NCBI GenBank assembly: GCA_949361645.1
Contig: OX442416.1
Coordinates: forward strand, 10,068,129-10,132,128
Reading direction: 5' to 3'
DNA from: Spongilla lacustris
Lineage: Eukaryota > Porifera > Demospongiae > Spongillida > Spongillidae
Length of the DNA: 64,000 nt
Position 1 is the first letter of the stretch; each line of letters begins with the position of its first letter. Below the pieces are notes generated by a model. It was given only the letters and a program-made list of their open reading frames with translations. It had not been told where the DNA came from and ran no database searches. A program made the position numbers and the translations under genes. Below are positions 31,647 to 43,698 of this stretch, piece after piece.

Positions 31647-32347
31647 CAGGGAATAATTTAACCGGATTCGCATCGCATTTTGCGAAGCAGTTTTTAACTT
31701 CCAACATTGTCGCAGAAAACTGTGATGCAATCTATCCTTGTTTGCAGGCACGTTGCTCAGTGTAAATGCTACGCGAAGAGAGTGCATTTATGGTACAAAA
31801 GAATTCCAATCAGAAAGCTGGCATCAGCCACACTCACGTGACATCGCGATCGCGACAATTAATGTGACGATTAACGATTGCCTACGCGTACGAATGACAT
31901 GAGCGTGCAGTATACAGCCGGCTTTGGGAAGGGGGGTGTCGAATTTTATATTGATAGAATTGTCAAGTTATCAAATCATTACTAATTCAAATGTACGTTT
32001 ACGCGCAAACGTACGTGGTACATATACGTACATGTACTGCACATGAATATGCCAGAACGCCTACGCGAAAGTGCCAATACGGGTGGACAAAATGTACAAA
32101 TATTAAAACTTTTAAATGTGATGGTGACGGGGGAGGGGGGGAGGTAGTCGTTTGACTCGTTCGCCTGAAAGCGATCCAAATGCACGCGAGCGTGTCAGTG
32201 GGATAGCTCTGCTTTGTGTTCATATGAAGAATCATCACACATCTCGGCGGGAAAAAAATTGCGATGCAACTGAACCAAGTTGCTAATCAATTTCGATTTT
32301 GCGAAGCAAAATTGCTATGCATTTTTTAAAAAGTAAATTATTCCCTG
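31647..32347. mobile_element. Non-autonomous TIR element (CAGGGAATAATTTA) with ACCTT duplication
   Basis: The left end CAGGGAATAATTTA (31647) and right end TAAATTATTCCCTG (32334-32347) are exact 14-bp inverted repeats. The 5 bases ACCTT stand on each side (31642-31646 and 32348-32352). Both subterminal regions also share GCATCGCA and TTTTGCGAAGCA motifs. There is no coding frame. The CAGGG start recalls hAT ends, but a 5-bp duplication is unusual for hAT; class left open. Confidence 0.75.
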
Positions 32348-32352
32348 ACCTT

Positions 32353-33640
32353 TATTATCAGGCAGCGCAATTGCAGGCTCAAGGTTTGCCATGCCTGCAT
32401 ACACAGGTAATGGAATACATTCAGACACCAGTTGGCCTATGAACTATCCGGCTAAAGGACTATACCCATTGCATAGCAGCACTTCCTTTTCAGTGGCAAG
32501 GAGAGATACATGCACTCCAAAGGTACACTTTATAGCCTAGCATAACATAACATCAGCTAATAGTGATGCACACACCTAGCCTGCTATAACGATACGTTTG
32601 CAGGTTGATGTTGATGTTGATGATAGTGATAGTGTTCTCGTGGTTGAAGAAGAGCTTTCAGATTGACAGTATGTGGCCTGGGCCAATGTGGTTAATTATA
32701 GAAAGTGTTTGGGAGGAAACTTAAAATAATATATATAAATCTTACATTTCAAAACTAGACTGTGTGGATTCATCATATCATTCTGATGACAGCAGTGCAA
32801 GAGGCGGAGAACACAAAGGATTCTGCAATAAGTATCTCATTCCAAGCTACGTGAATGCTGATGACATCAATGCTCTTCAATGGGGCAGAAACCATTGCAT
32901 TCGTTTTCATCCATCATTGATGAGACTGCCATACACATAAGACTTAAATAATGAGCATTATTATCAAATAACAATCACCATCCTTTGAAAGGAAAGGTTC
33001 TGTCCATTTACACGGGAGTTCTTAAGATGTGTAGTAAAGGACATGGAAGTAAGCATGCAACTTCTTCTTACTATATTCAATGCCTTTACTATTCTAGGCC
33101 ACTATATGAATGATCCAGAATGGAGAGCTATTAAGTTACTTTCATATGCATATTTCTACTATTCAAATGATTGTGAAAGATGATTGATATTGGCATCTGC
33201 ATCACTGTCCAGATATGGTAAGCTGCATTTTATAATTAATGGAGATATTCATGCATTACCTTATATGGAAGTGGAAAGCGACTGCAAAAAGACTGCCTCA
33301 ATTTCCAAGACACTCATGAACAAACTTATTGTGTGACCAGACATAAGAAAATCATCAGGCTGTGTATGCAAAATACTAATGAAATGGCTGTTCACAGATC
33401 ATTACATCACTCATCATGAAACACTATAAAATCAGTCACAGGAAAGCAACTGTGCACACACATTTATCTACATGTATTCTGAATATTGTCTTGTATTTCC
33501 ATGCAAAGCATACCGTCTTTTAGAAATTTTTAGGTGACGAGTATTCCTAGTGACATTGGGTATTCACTAGCTCCGTATCCCACTCTAGCGCATTGTGCCC
33601 TACCATGTCATCTTTTAAATACATACCGTAGAATACCAGA
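32353..33640. other. No confident feature; possible decayed exons
   Basis: Many stops. A short acidic frame (VDVDVDDSDSVLVVEEELSD, about 32605-32665) ends in TGA. I cannot assign any family. Confidence 0.4.
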
Positions 33641-33642
33641 TT

Positions 33643-34547
33643 TTCCGCCCCCTTACGTGAGACCCTAAAAAATGGCATATTTTTTAAACGAGCGTATCTC
33701 CAAAACCCATCAGTGCCATCACGCCACCACGTACCTTTTTCAAACGCACATAGTAGTACCACTTCTTTCTTTAAAGATCTAACCGTTTGGGATTGCAATG
33801 ACATGCTTGGCTACAGGCACGGAACCACAGCTTACCTAGTTTGGGAGAGTCATGATGTATTTTCAACCGCTCGTCTCTAAACGCGGAGAATCGGTGTATA
33901 CGTAGTAACAACACCCTTCAACACAAACACGGCGTCTCTAATACTTTAACCTGTTGGTTTGAGGAGGTTAACACCAATGACTTTGACCATCCACTTCGCT
34001 CCGCCATTTGTTATTTCAGTTATGGACGTAGATTCGGTTCCGTACGATCAGAACGCAACCCTATTACGGTACTCTGAACTCATTACAATGTAGCCAGACG
34101 TCAGCGTTAAGTGAGGCTAATGGCTTCCCTGTAATGTAATGAGATTTTATGTGTCTTAATAGGGTTGGTTCCACATTCCTTTTCTGTATGTAGAAATGGT
34201 ACGGCATTGAATCAACGTCCATAACTGAAATAACAAATGGCGGAGCGAAGTGATGGTCGAAGTCATTGGTGTTTACACCGTGTTTGTGTTGAAGGGTGTT
34301 GTTACAAAGTATACACCGATTCTCCGCGTTTAGAGACGAGCGGTTGGAAATACATGACTGTCCCAAACTAGGTAAGCTGTGGGACCGTGCCTATAGTGAA
34401 GCATGTCATTTCTATCCCAAACGGTTAGATCTTTAAAGAAAGAAGTGGTACTACTATGTGCGTTTGTAAAAGGTACGTGGTGGCGTGATGAGATACGCTC
34501 GTTTTAAAAACATGCCATTTTTTTAGGTTCTCACGTAAGGGGGCGGA
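33643..34547. repeat. Large inverted repeat, ~400-bp arms
   Basis: Left arm 33643-34066 and right arm 34157-34547 are reverse complements with scattered differences. Examples: CCGCCCCCTTACGTGAGA against TCTCACGTAAGGGGGCGG, AAGATCTAACCGTTTGGGAT against CCCAAACGGTTAGATCTT, and GAATCGGTGTATAC against GTATACACCGATTC. A ~90-bp loop separates them. Small indels (for example an extra ACCTGTTGGTTTGAGGAGGTTA on the left) show age. No protein-coding signal; a transcript would fold into a long hairpin. Confidence 0.9.
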
Positions 34548-34588
34548 GGGGGGTAGTTAAATCTGAAAAATCGATTTGATGAAATCCT

Positions 34589-34751
34589 CACAGCAAAAGA
34601 ACGCAATAATTGATTTTACAACGGATTTTTAAATCAATTGTTAAATCAACGCATGATTTGATAGTAAAATCAAGTGCACTTGATTTGCGATTGATTTTAC
34701 TGTGAAATCGATTGTGAATCAATAATTGATTTGACGCGTTTTTTTGCTGTG
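34589..34751. mobile_element. 163-bp MITE with CACAGCAAAA ends
   Basis: Left CACAGCAAAAGAACGC and right GCGTTTTTTTGCTGTG form the terminal inverted repeat. The interior is packed with AATCAATTGATTT-like palindromes (ATTGATTTTAC, AAATCAATTG, CACTTGATTTGCGATTGATTTTAC). CCT lies on both outer sides and may be a 3-bp duplication. Confidence 0.7.
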
Positions 34752-35815
34752 CCTTTTACTAAAATCAAGACAAATAAATTAATTTCAACCACGCATAATT
34801 TAAAAAACATCTTTGAAATTCAACTGATGTGGGGAAAAAACAGGATGACCGCGAATGTATGGGCCTTTTCTGGATATGAACTTCGGACTGTTTGTTAATA
34901 GCGTGAATCCCCTTTTTATACGATAGCCAAAACTGTATTACATTAGAATAGCCTCACACTCATAGCTGAAAAACATAATCATCCGTAGTCCTACTGTTTT
35001 GGCTAAGACGCAAGCTGTTTCTCCTTATTGCGATCTGCAATAATAATGTGCATCAGAGGCTCCAATCACAGACCAACAAACATGTTCAGCAATCATTCAC
35101 TTTCAATGTATGCTTATCCATTATCGTGTTGAATGTATTATGTGTTCATCATTCTACTGTTTAATATGATATTGTTCCATGAAGTTACGCAACCAAACAA
35201 TTAGACATCCTATCCGCTGCACGTGCAAACCTCAATTATGCGCGGTGCAAATCTGACGAAAAGTAGTGAGCGGCGCAACTGCCTGAGTGCGCGACCTGGC
35301 CACCGTATAAGATAATAGTATCTGCATTGCAGTTGCAGCAGTATTTATAGTATTCGTGATCAAGAGGGGAAATACCGTTACGGCTGTACTGATATTAATT
35401 GATCTGGGCGTCATACATTAATTGTATCCACTGGGGGGGTTATAAAATCTGTAACTAAATTATGGAGGATAAGAAGTCTTAATTTTATTGCAGTATACCC
35501 TACTCAAAACATTGCATTGGAGGTGTGGACAGATACTTGAAATGTAAGAGATGATGACTAATTCATACCAAAGCCCCTCCCATTTGGCACTGTCCCACGC
35601 GTGACCCCTATCCATGCATTTTTTTCTTCACCCATATACATGTGTATACATGTACATATATTAAAAAAAAACTCACCAGATAGAAAAGTAACCCACTTCT
35701 TCTGGAACCGCTGCATTATTTTTCCACTTGGACACTGTGCTGTGTGGAGTTTCTGGCGTCAAAATCTTGCACTACACTAAATATCGAGTCTAAAATGTGC
35801 TTCTCGACGCTTGCG
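34752..35815. other. No supported feature
   Basis: AT-rich, with no long frame that shows a domain and no clear repeat. Confidence 0.5.
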
Positions 35816-35819
35816 TTAG

Positions 35820-36064
35820 CATCGATCCCGAGCAATACAAATGCACTCCACAAATTTCAAAAAAATCTCGAAGTCTTGATTTCTAATGTAGCCAACTGCA
35901 ATTTTCATCCCGTCCTTTGTATTGCACTGCCTGTCCAAAGTGGGCGGGATGACGCCGCGCTCTAATAAAATGGGTCGTAGCGCTTCGAACGGAATTTTGC
36001 TTATCTCCCTTTGGAGAGCGTTGAAGACATGGTGATGGCACTGAGACATCAGTAGTTGCGGCAC
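35820..36064 (-). pseudogene. CARD-like domain exon (minus strand, partial)
   Basis: Minus-strand frame with LQREISKIPFEALRPILLER, then GVIPPTLDRQCNTKDGMKIA and NQDFEIFLKFVECI. The length (~70 residues) and spacing of hydrophobic residues resemble a CARD or another death-fold domain, whose last helix often contains an aF-x-x-Fl-x-x-L pattern. An acceptor-like CTACTGATGTCTCAG precedes it at about 36047; the donor is not clear. No other domain is visible nearby. Such domains are numerous in invertebrate innate-immunity and apoptosis genes. The call is based on pattern only, and other helical domains are possible. Confidence 0.35.
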
Positions 36065-36769
36065 AAAAGCAAGACCCGCTGTTTTTAATGCACAAGACGA
36101 TGGACTGGACTGGGTTACGACTGGATCATAGCGCCGTAAGTTAGAAGAGGTCCGGCGGATCTGGCAAATAAATTAATTTTAATTGCCGCATGCGCACCTC
36201 TTGTAACTGGGTGCAAGTGAACGCTCTTTGAATGTTCTTAGAAAATCGCCAGAGTCGACGTAATGCCGTGGTGAATTTTTGCACAGTTTTGGAACGAATC
36301 AACTTGTACTGATGTATAAATTTTTCTTATAACCCCCACACATCTAAAAGCTTCCTCATTCACCATGGGTCAAGAAACTATGCATGCATGATGCGCGGGG
36401 TGAAATTTATAATTACCAAATCTCTTCTTTTACAGGTACCACCATCATACATAAGGCCAAGGTATTGTTCTGCCTAAGAACTAGTCTGCATGGCTACCAG
36501 ACCCTTCATAATTACTTATTAACTATAGATGTGGATAATAAAGGGTCTGTACGTACTCCTTCAAAAGCGCCGAAATGCTGGCGCTACCAAAGGTATGCAA
36601 TAATTAACATTCCAATGAAGAATAATGGATTCCAACTACATAATATATAACGCGGTGTATTGCGTAAGTGGTCTTAAGTGACCAAATTTTCATATATTGC
36701 GTACAATAGAATATAAAATGAATTTATTTTACATGTAAGACTAAATTGCCAAGCAGAATTTTTAAAAAG

Positions 36770-36851
36770 GTTTAGCTTTTCGGCTTGACACCTGATATCC
36801 GAGGATATCCCTAAACGCCGGATTCGTCCCACTGCGCCACAGTCGCCTGGA
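36770..36851 (-). repeat. tRNA-like SINE head (RNA polymerase III A and B boxes)
   Basis: On the minus strand, TGGCGCAGTGG (complement of 36829-36839) matches the pol III A box, and GGTGTCAAGCC (complement of 36782-36792) resembles the B box 36 nt downstream, the spacing of a tRNA. It is preceded by a short acceptor-like GGCGACTG. No matching acceptor stem on the far side, so it is more likely a SINE head or tRNA pseudogene than a working tRNA. Confidence 0.4.
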
Positions 36852-36859
36852 AGCTATTA

Positions 36860-38210
36860 TGAATGACAAAAGCTAAAAAGGCCCCCAAATCAACTAAGTA
36901 ATAAAGCTAAAGGCAAGTTGTTGGCCGTTATATTTATCATCGCATGATTGATTAATTACGATTACCTTTGGAACATGATCGATGTACATGTACGCATGTT
37001 TACCAGACCCTGTATATTATAACAGGCCTAGGGAGTCCTGTACCCAGAGTATAATAGGAAACACTTCGGAAATGGTTTCAATTGCAGCAGTACTGTTGTG
37101 CGAGTCCATAGTTATGATAGTACTTTCTATGACCTAACTATTACCTACGTTCAGTGTATTGTATACTGAAAGAGCCCAATATGAGGTTGCAGTACTGACC
37201 TCACCCTGACTAGACAACCCCATTCACAAAGACTAGACAAACCTAATCAGAGTCACATGCAGTCAATAAAATCAGACACACTATACTATACAAGCCTATT
37301 GACAATTACTGGACCCTTGAACCTAGAAAGCTTATGAGGGTGCAAGGGGTGAATACTATAGCTTCCCACAATGCTCAGTAATAATAATAATTGTGCAGAA
37401 TATAAATAGCACATATTTTTATAAATATACCAATTTACAATGTTATTTTCAAGTCGACACAACAAACAGTTGTGATCTTTAAAATTAATTGCAATTAATG
37501 ATGAAGTTTATTTAGTGTTGAAACATTTGCGTATCACTAAGTGTGTAATTTATTTGACATGTTACAGCTGAACTGTACTCAGTCTCATGTTACATGAATA
37601 GTCAGTTGATTTCATTCCTTTAATTAAAGTACATATGTAGAGACGATGCAACATCTGAAATGAATATGTGAGGGGAGTATGGACATATGAGATTTCATTT
37701 CAATTGCTTCATCTATACTTGCCTCTATTAACACTGCCTCTTGGAAATTTAGCATCAAAACTGCAATAAAATGTAAAATGGAACACAATATATCTTACAT
37801 AATTTGGCAGGTGAACCTTAATGTTTAATATCCCATTGTATAAAGAGCAGCATCCTTAAATAAAGACAGTGTTAAAGGATGGAAACAATGGCATCAGCTT
37901 GGTTGCTATTATCATCATTGATAAAAAGTAGACCTCACATGACAAAGGTTAAAATGGCAAAGCAACACAATTCAATATTTCTTTACTGCAAGTTGCATAA
38001 CAGTGTCTGTAGGTGTTGTAGTGTGCGTCTGTTAGTGTGTGCAGTGGTGTGTCTGTATGTCAGTAAGCACAGCTTTTACCACTGACACTGTCAACTTGCA
38101 AAATGAAAGAACATTTCAAAAATGTAGGCATACAAGTATTATACAAATATACAATGTAGACACACCTATTCCCACCTACTCATACAGATACACCTCTTCA
38201 CACCTTACAA
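36860..38210. other. No supported feature
   Basis: AT-rich; short frames only. Confidence 0.5.
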
Positions 38211-38214
38211 GTCA

Positions 38215-38348
38215 GTGATGACCAATTAAATGCTTTAACCAATGAATTCTTTTACGATGTGATGAAACTTCAATTGCTGATAATGTATGTGATGACCAAT
38301 TAATGAATACTTTTACAACATGATGAAATTTCAATTGCTGATAATGGA
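38215..38348. repeat. Two-copy tandem duplication, ~70 bp
   Basis: GTGATGACCAATTAA...CTTTTAC(G/A)A(T/C)GTGATGAAACTTCAATTGCTGATAATG occurs twice, at 38215-38287 and 38290-38348. The first copy has an extra 14 bp. Confidence 0.85.
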
Positions 38349-38508
38349 TGGACCTACATGTAAACACCTGATTTCCAATTTCTGTAAATATTAAAATTAA
38401 TTTTAATATATAATTATAAGTTATACATTTATATAAGGAGAAAATACAGCAGAAATTTATAGACCTACATGTACACTATTTAGCAAATATACAGGGATAT
38501 ACTATAAA

Positions 38509-40350
38509 CTACATGCCACTTGTGGTGCCCAATACAGAGGCAGCATTTGCAATTGGGACAAAATGGTGAGATCTGGACAGCAGAGCATATTTCTCCCGCT
38601 TTCTGGTTTCAGCAGTCGTGGCTACAGCTCTAGCTTCCCTTATGGCATGAGATATGTATGAGGCTGTGAAGGTGTCAAAACAAGTAAAGCCCCACAAGTA
38701 AAGACACTGGCCAGACTTCCATGGGGCAATAGAACAACCATCAGGTCGCTTACCATCTGATCTGCATAAGCCAGTGGGCTAGTGACCTATGCAGCATGCA
38801 GCATGCCTTGAAAAACAACCTTGGCTTTTGATGCAGCTGAGCCCATGAGTAGCAAGGGCATCAACATGACCTCCACAGTGGTGGCAGATGTGGGGTTGAT
38901 AGAGTGGTGTACCCAGATGGAGACCAACAGCTACATGTATGAACCTGGATCTATTGGTAGGCCTAGGGATGAGACAGGGAGGGCATGCAACCAGGCCCCA
39001 GACTCTTTAGTGGCTACTGCCAGTAACCTGGCACGAGACCTGCAGTCAGAGGCACCCTGTAGGAGCTGATCGTATGTCTCTTGCACGCAAGCCAAGCCTT
39101 TTGTCTGGAAGATGAAGGAGAGACAGGAGGTGGATAGTTGTAGCCCTCTCTCCACTGAATAACAGCGGCATCAACAGCTATGTATGGAATGCCAGAAAAC
39201 AGAGCGGGCAAAAATTTGGTTGATGAGGTCCTAGAAACTCGCAGCGGAGACCAAGAAGGCAGATGGTGCAAGCTGAGAAGCTCTACAAACCCCAATACCA
39301 CCAAAACAGACTGGCAGAGTGGCCTGGGGGGACAAGCTGACTCACATGAAAAATTGATATTCAGAACCTCACTCAGAGCAATTCAGCATTGTAAATTGCC
39401 AAGCATGGAGATGTGAAACAAGGAGCTGTCCTGAGGATATACAAAATCTTAGGGATGGCAAATGAGTGGCGGAGCAGAATCAAGGCAACCTGAGCCCAGC
39501 AAAGTAGCAGTGTGGGGACTGACACTACAAAGGTCAGGTGCCAGGTGCAAAAGAGCAAAACCAGATTGATCTACACAGATGAGTTCTTATTTGTTATGGT
39601 TAAGCTCCAGGCCAACCGCGGCAGCTTCTCTTTCAATCATCTTAAAATCATCACATACATCTGCCTCATTGCCACCTAAGGTTGCATCATCGAGGTAGTA
39701 TATACGAAACTCAGAACGTAACATCCGTGTCAAGGGAAAGATAAACAAGGCAGTACAAAAAAGGACCAAGAGGGTCATCCTGTTGTACCCCTTCTGCAGA
39801 GCTGATGATGGTGTCATGAAAGTACAGGGAAGAAGAGGCTGAATAGCAGGAGTAGATAAAGGGGAACAGATAAGGGATGAGTACAAGCATTTTATTCCTC
39901 CTTATGCTGTTAAATGCATTTTTGAAGTCTAGCTTGAGGATGACATGATCTAGATGGAGGTCAGCAAGATAATGTCTAGCAAAGTGGGCAGAGTGCCATA
40001 CCCAAGTTGAACTGGGGATAGTATAGCGCCTATGCGCTCCATAACTGCCATGCTAGCATACTTAGCAGCTAGATGAAGGGTACATCCAACTGCAATCAGA
40101 CGTTTTTCAGGGGTACCTATGTACCGAACAAAATGGACAGACTATGACAGGAGTGTTTCAAGAAAGGACAAGGTTTGTAAATGCAGTAAGGCTGAGGAGG
40201 AGAGACACACCACCTGTACCAGCTGTGGAGCTGGTAAGGTCTAACAGATCTTGGGGGCAATTGCAGTCAGGGCAACCAGCAGAGCCTTTGGGGAATGAAC
40301 GGATAGCTTGTCTGATGTCAAATTCATTAACCAATTGAACTCCCTCCAAA
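38509..40350 (-). pseudogene. Non-LTR-type reverse transcriptase ORF, decayed
   Basis: Reading minus from 40350: EGVQLVNEFDIRQAIRSFPK and GSAGCPD; then VGCTLHLAAKYASMAVMERI and LSPVQLGYG (about 40110-39990); LKLDFKNAF-like and SSAEGVQQDDPLGP in shifted frames (about 39930 and 39790); FRIYYLDDATLGG (the YxDD catalytic site, 39705-39665) and GLELNHNK. Lower down come RARLLAVATKESGAWLHALP (about 39050-38990) and, near the end, CFDTFTASYISHAI ... KREKYALLS (38690-38560). The order matches reverse transcriptase ORFs repeated in sponge and cnidarian genomes. Several frameshifts and an internal loss make it inactive. No poly(A) or target duplication found. Confidence 0.75.
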
Positions 40351-41118
40351 TCATCATGATCAGGAGGTGATGGTAAAGTTGTTTCAGTAATATTTCATTA
40401 TTCATAATTTTGGTCATTGTTTAAAGAAAGATCTCTTCCACCGCTAAAATATGGGAGAAAGTTGTATAAATCAGTATCAACTAACTGTTCTTGTTATAAT
40501 TTACATCATCAAAGTTGATTAATAAACTGTCCCTGGACATAACAATTTAAATGTAAAACAACTATTTAATCCAGGGGCAGCATTAAATTTTGAAGCACTG
40601 CTAATATTGAACTCCAAATGCACATGAAATTTGCATGGTATATACATGTACAGTTGCATTTATTCTTTTCTTTTTACAGTACCATTACCTAGCGCATTCT
40701 TTAAGAGGTCTATCTGACACCCCATTAATTTGGGATGCATATCAATTAAATTACCATCAAAAATGTGCTTGCAATCTAGCTGACACTGAGGCTTCATTGA
40801 GGAATGTTGGAGGTGTTGTTAGATATGCTGGTGTCATGAATGGTGACAACATGATAAAAACCTCAAACAGTCATCTAAGTCTGCATGGGGCATAAATACC
40901 ATTATAACTATGCAAGCCAATTGTAACTCTAGCAATATGACATCTAGTATTTAACATGGATGTGCTACTTGTAGACTTAGTTGTCTTTATCATATTATTT
41001 CCTGCATAGAACATACATGACCTCTGTAGTGATTGAATAACTAGTAGACAATGGAATAATCCACATAAGGCTTGAACCAGTGTCATGTAGATTATGCCCC
41101 ATGCCCTCCCACCCCCCA

Positions 41119-41143
41119 CCCCCCCCCCCCCCCCCCCCCCCCC
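41119..41143. repeat. Poly(C), 25 nt
   Basis: Uninterrupted run of C flanked by CCCACCCCCCA on the left. Confidence 0.95.
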
Positions 41144-42707
41144 GCTAAATATTGAAATCTGTCCCCGATCTGGTATATTCCTCCTCACGATAAATACACG
41201 CATTCATGCAAGTGTACACGTTGTATATTTCAGACGAATGTTTATATTAAAGAAACATCTTGTGCATCTCCATGCAGTCATACTTTTTTTTTTGTTGGAT
41301 ATATTGTTTTGCTTTTTTATTCTGCTGCATGCATTTGTGTGGCTATATTGCAGCTAGGAGTGTTGCATGCTCATTTGTCATCATAAACATTACATATAAA
41401 TCTAGCTTATTCCTTTCTTTTTTGGTACCGTGCGTGGATGAATAGAAGTTGCTACCAGCAGCACCTGATAGTATTATTTGTGACACCGTTCCTACATATG
41501 CCAAACATTAATACTATCTCCTCTATTCAATTCTCATTTTTGCAGCTACATGATGCATGTTTGGGCAGGTGACCCGTGTTTCCTGCGTCTATATTGTACC
41601 TTCTTTGGACGAGTCCTCTTAGAATTAGAAGCCGGCTACTGCATGCCCCAAATTGCCACCATCTTCAAGCTTTCTTATAGTACAGCAATTAAGTCAGCAA
41701 CCCTAGCTGCATCGCATATGCATTTTTACCCCCATGCAAAGCGCGCGTTTGTGCACGTGGTTCTTTGTGTACTTGCCATTCTCTACAAAACATCAAATAC
41801 TTAATTCTTCCATTTCCTTTCTTCATGCAGCACAGCTTCGTTCCACGTGGCTGTATTGGACTGTTATAAAGTCGAATAAAATGATTGTACTCGGTTTTCA
41901 TTTTATTGGGTGGAGGTGGGGTGTGGCTTCAACCAATTGTGAATAATATTTTTAACACAACCTCAACCGACCGGTCAGTTTTTATATTTTATATACAGGA
42001 GTTGTGTCTTACATCTTGCTGAGCACGAGAAAACAAGTGGGCGAAAGCAAACATCATCGTTACGTACATTTGGGTCTGCATACGTACTGAGGTAGAGTCC
42101 TTGTATGCATTAAGATCGGGTTACAAGTAATTGCTACGTATTAATTTTATGCATGGATAGTTTACTGGTTTCAAAATTAAATTCAAAACTAACAACCTTT
42201 CAAACCGCGCCTATACAGAAGATTTTCCGGCAGTGCAGGTACATGTACCAGTACTAACGCTGTATTCCATCCTCTTTTTGCCGGTTGCAAATTGTACTTC
42301 AGTTTGGTGCATGAGCCTCAGGTACTCAGTGTATATTATTATACTGACTTGAGGATGGAATACAGTCCTGGACAAGCTTGTAGTTAATATACGTTTCATT
42401 TTAAAAGAAAGCTACATGTACATGTATCTATGAATTTCTGGGATAATACTGCATGTGATGGATCGTATGGGTCATCTAGTGAGCAAGCGCAATTAAGAAC
42501 GGAGCGCAATCGCCGATGCATGGCTTCGCAGCAGCTGCATAGTGTACAATGTACATGTATACAGTTTAGCAGCAACGATACACTATAGTAGATTAGGAAT
42601 GTAGGGCCAATGAACCAGGTTATTTAAATTCATTTTTCGGTGGCGGGCAAGTGTTTACCAACCTCTAGGTCATTTTTTTATTCACTGCCCACGAATTATC
42701 ATGTATA

Positions 42708-42708
<1 letters not shown>

Positions 42709-42740
<32 letters not shown>
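42709..42740. repeat. Poly(A), 32 nt
   Basis: Uninterrupted A run. No retrotransposon body is visible on its left, so it is not clearly a retroposed tail. Confidence 0.95.
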
Positions 42741-42741
<1 letters not shown>

Positions 42742-42909
42742 ACTCCGTTATGAGAACGTCCAGACAATATACCTGCAATCGATGACCTTTACGGATCAGT
42801 GAGTGTCAATCACCGCGTATTAAAATGTACCATTAAGTGTAAGTTGGCCTGTAACTTGTGACTGGCCAGCCTGGTACGAAACGTTGATATGCAAGTAACC
42901 ACTAAAAAG

Positions 42910-43075
42910 ATTTTTAGAGAAGTTATGTGATCATATGATATGTCGTGCTGCTGAATTTAAATTGCATCTTTCCAATAAAATCCACATATTGGGTGATTGG
43001 ATTCATGCAATATATACAATTCACATCCGGCATTGCGTGGTACCGTTAGCTGACTGATTGAACCTGCTAATGGCC
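42910..43075 (+). repeat. Repeat family R, copy a, left part
   Basis: Homologous to the reverse complement of about 60150-60320: shared words include AATAAAATCCA(C/T)ATATTGG, GATTCATGC, CATCCGGCATTGCGTGGTACCGTTAGCTGACTG against CATTCGGCATTACGTGGTTCGGTCAGCTGACTG. The retroelement at 43077-45992 follows directly; the repeat resumes at about 45993. Confidence 0.75.
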
Positions 43076-43143
43076 CATGGGCATCACCCAAAAAAAGATG
43101 GGTCCACTAGACTTTCGTCAGCTTAATTCAGTCACCAGGAACG

Positions 43144-43698
43144 ATGCTCACCCCATCCCAAGAACTGATGAATCCCTGGATGCACTGCATGGAGCATGCT
43201 GCATGGTTCTCAACACTGGACCTTGCAAGCGGTTATTGGCAGGTTGGAGTTGCCGCAGAAGACCGAGAGAAAACGGCTTTCTCTACACCATTTGGGTTGT
43301 ACCAATTTTTTGTAATGCCCTTCGGTCTGTGCAATGCACCAATCACTTTTCAGCGACTGATGGAGCTTGTGCTTACTGGTTTACATTGGTCATCCTGTCT
43401 GGTATATCTTGACGATTTAATCATTTACAGCAGATCCGTCAAGGTGCACCTCACAAGATTGGCAGAAGTGCTAAAGCAGGCAGGAATGAAGCTGAAACCA
43501 AAGAAATGCAGACTGTTGCGGAAGAATGTCAGCTACTTAGTATCCAGTGATGGTGTTCAAACATACCCGCAACTGGCCTACCCCTGCTTCACAGAAAGAA
43601 CTGAGACAGTTCCTGGGTCTCGCCTCGTACTACCGGCGATTCGTGAAAGGCTTTGCTGGCATTGCAGCCCCACTCAACCATCTACTGGAAAAGGGTAA
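43144..43698 (+). pseudogene. pol: Reverse transcriptase fragment
   Basis: FSTLDLASGYWQVGV, FSTPFGLYQFFVMPFGLCNA, LVYLDDLIIYS (intact YLDD) and KPKKCRLLRKNVSYL. The sequence before 43144 includes DFRQLNSVTRNDAHPIPR in an overlapping frame, showing an early frame change. The frame is lost near 43550, after which the connection domain continues in the next frame (ELRQFLGLASYYRRFV). Confidence 0.9.

Larger units (their letters stand above)
40360..42905. other. No confident gene; homopolymer runs
   Basis: Only short frames (for example 40635-40895 plus, 41550-41804 plus), none with a domain I recognise. Contains poly(C) and poly(A) tracts listed separately. Confidence 0.5.

Noticed and set aside
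36494..36550. Hairpin CAGACCCTT...AAGGGTCTG as a terminator or miRNA
   Set aside because: Stem is short and interrupted; intrinsic terminators do not apply here, and precursor features of a miRNA are not evident.
41550..41804. 84-codon ORF as a transposase or zinc-finger gene
   Set aside because: No Cys/His spacing or domain pattern, and splice-like signals are not convincing.
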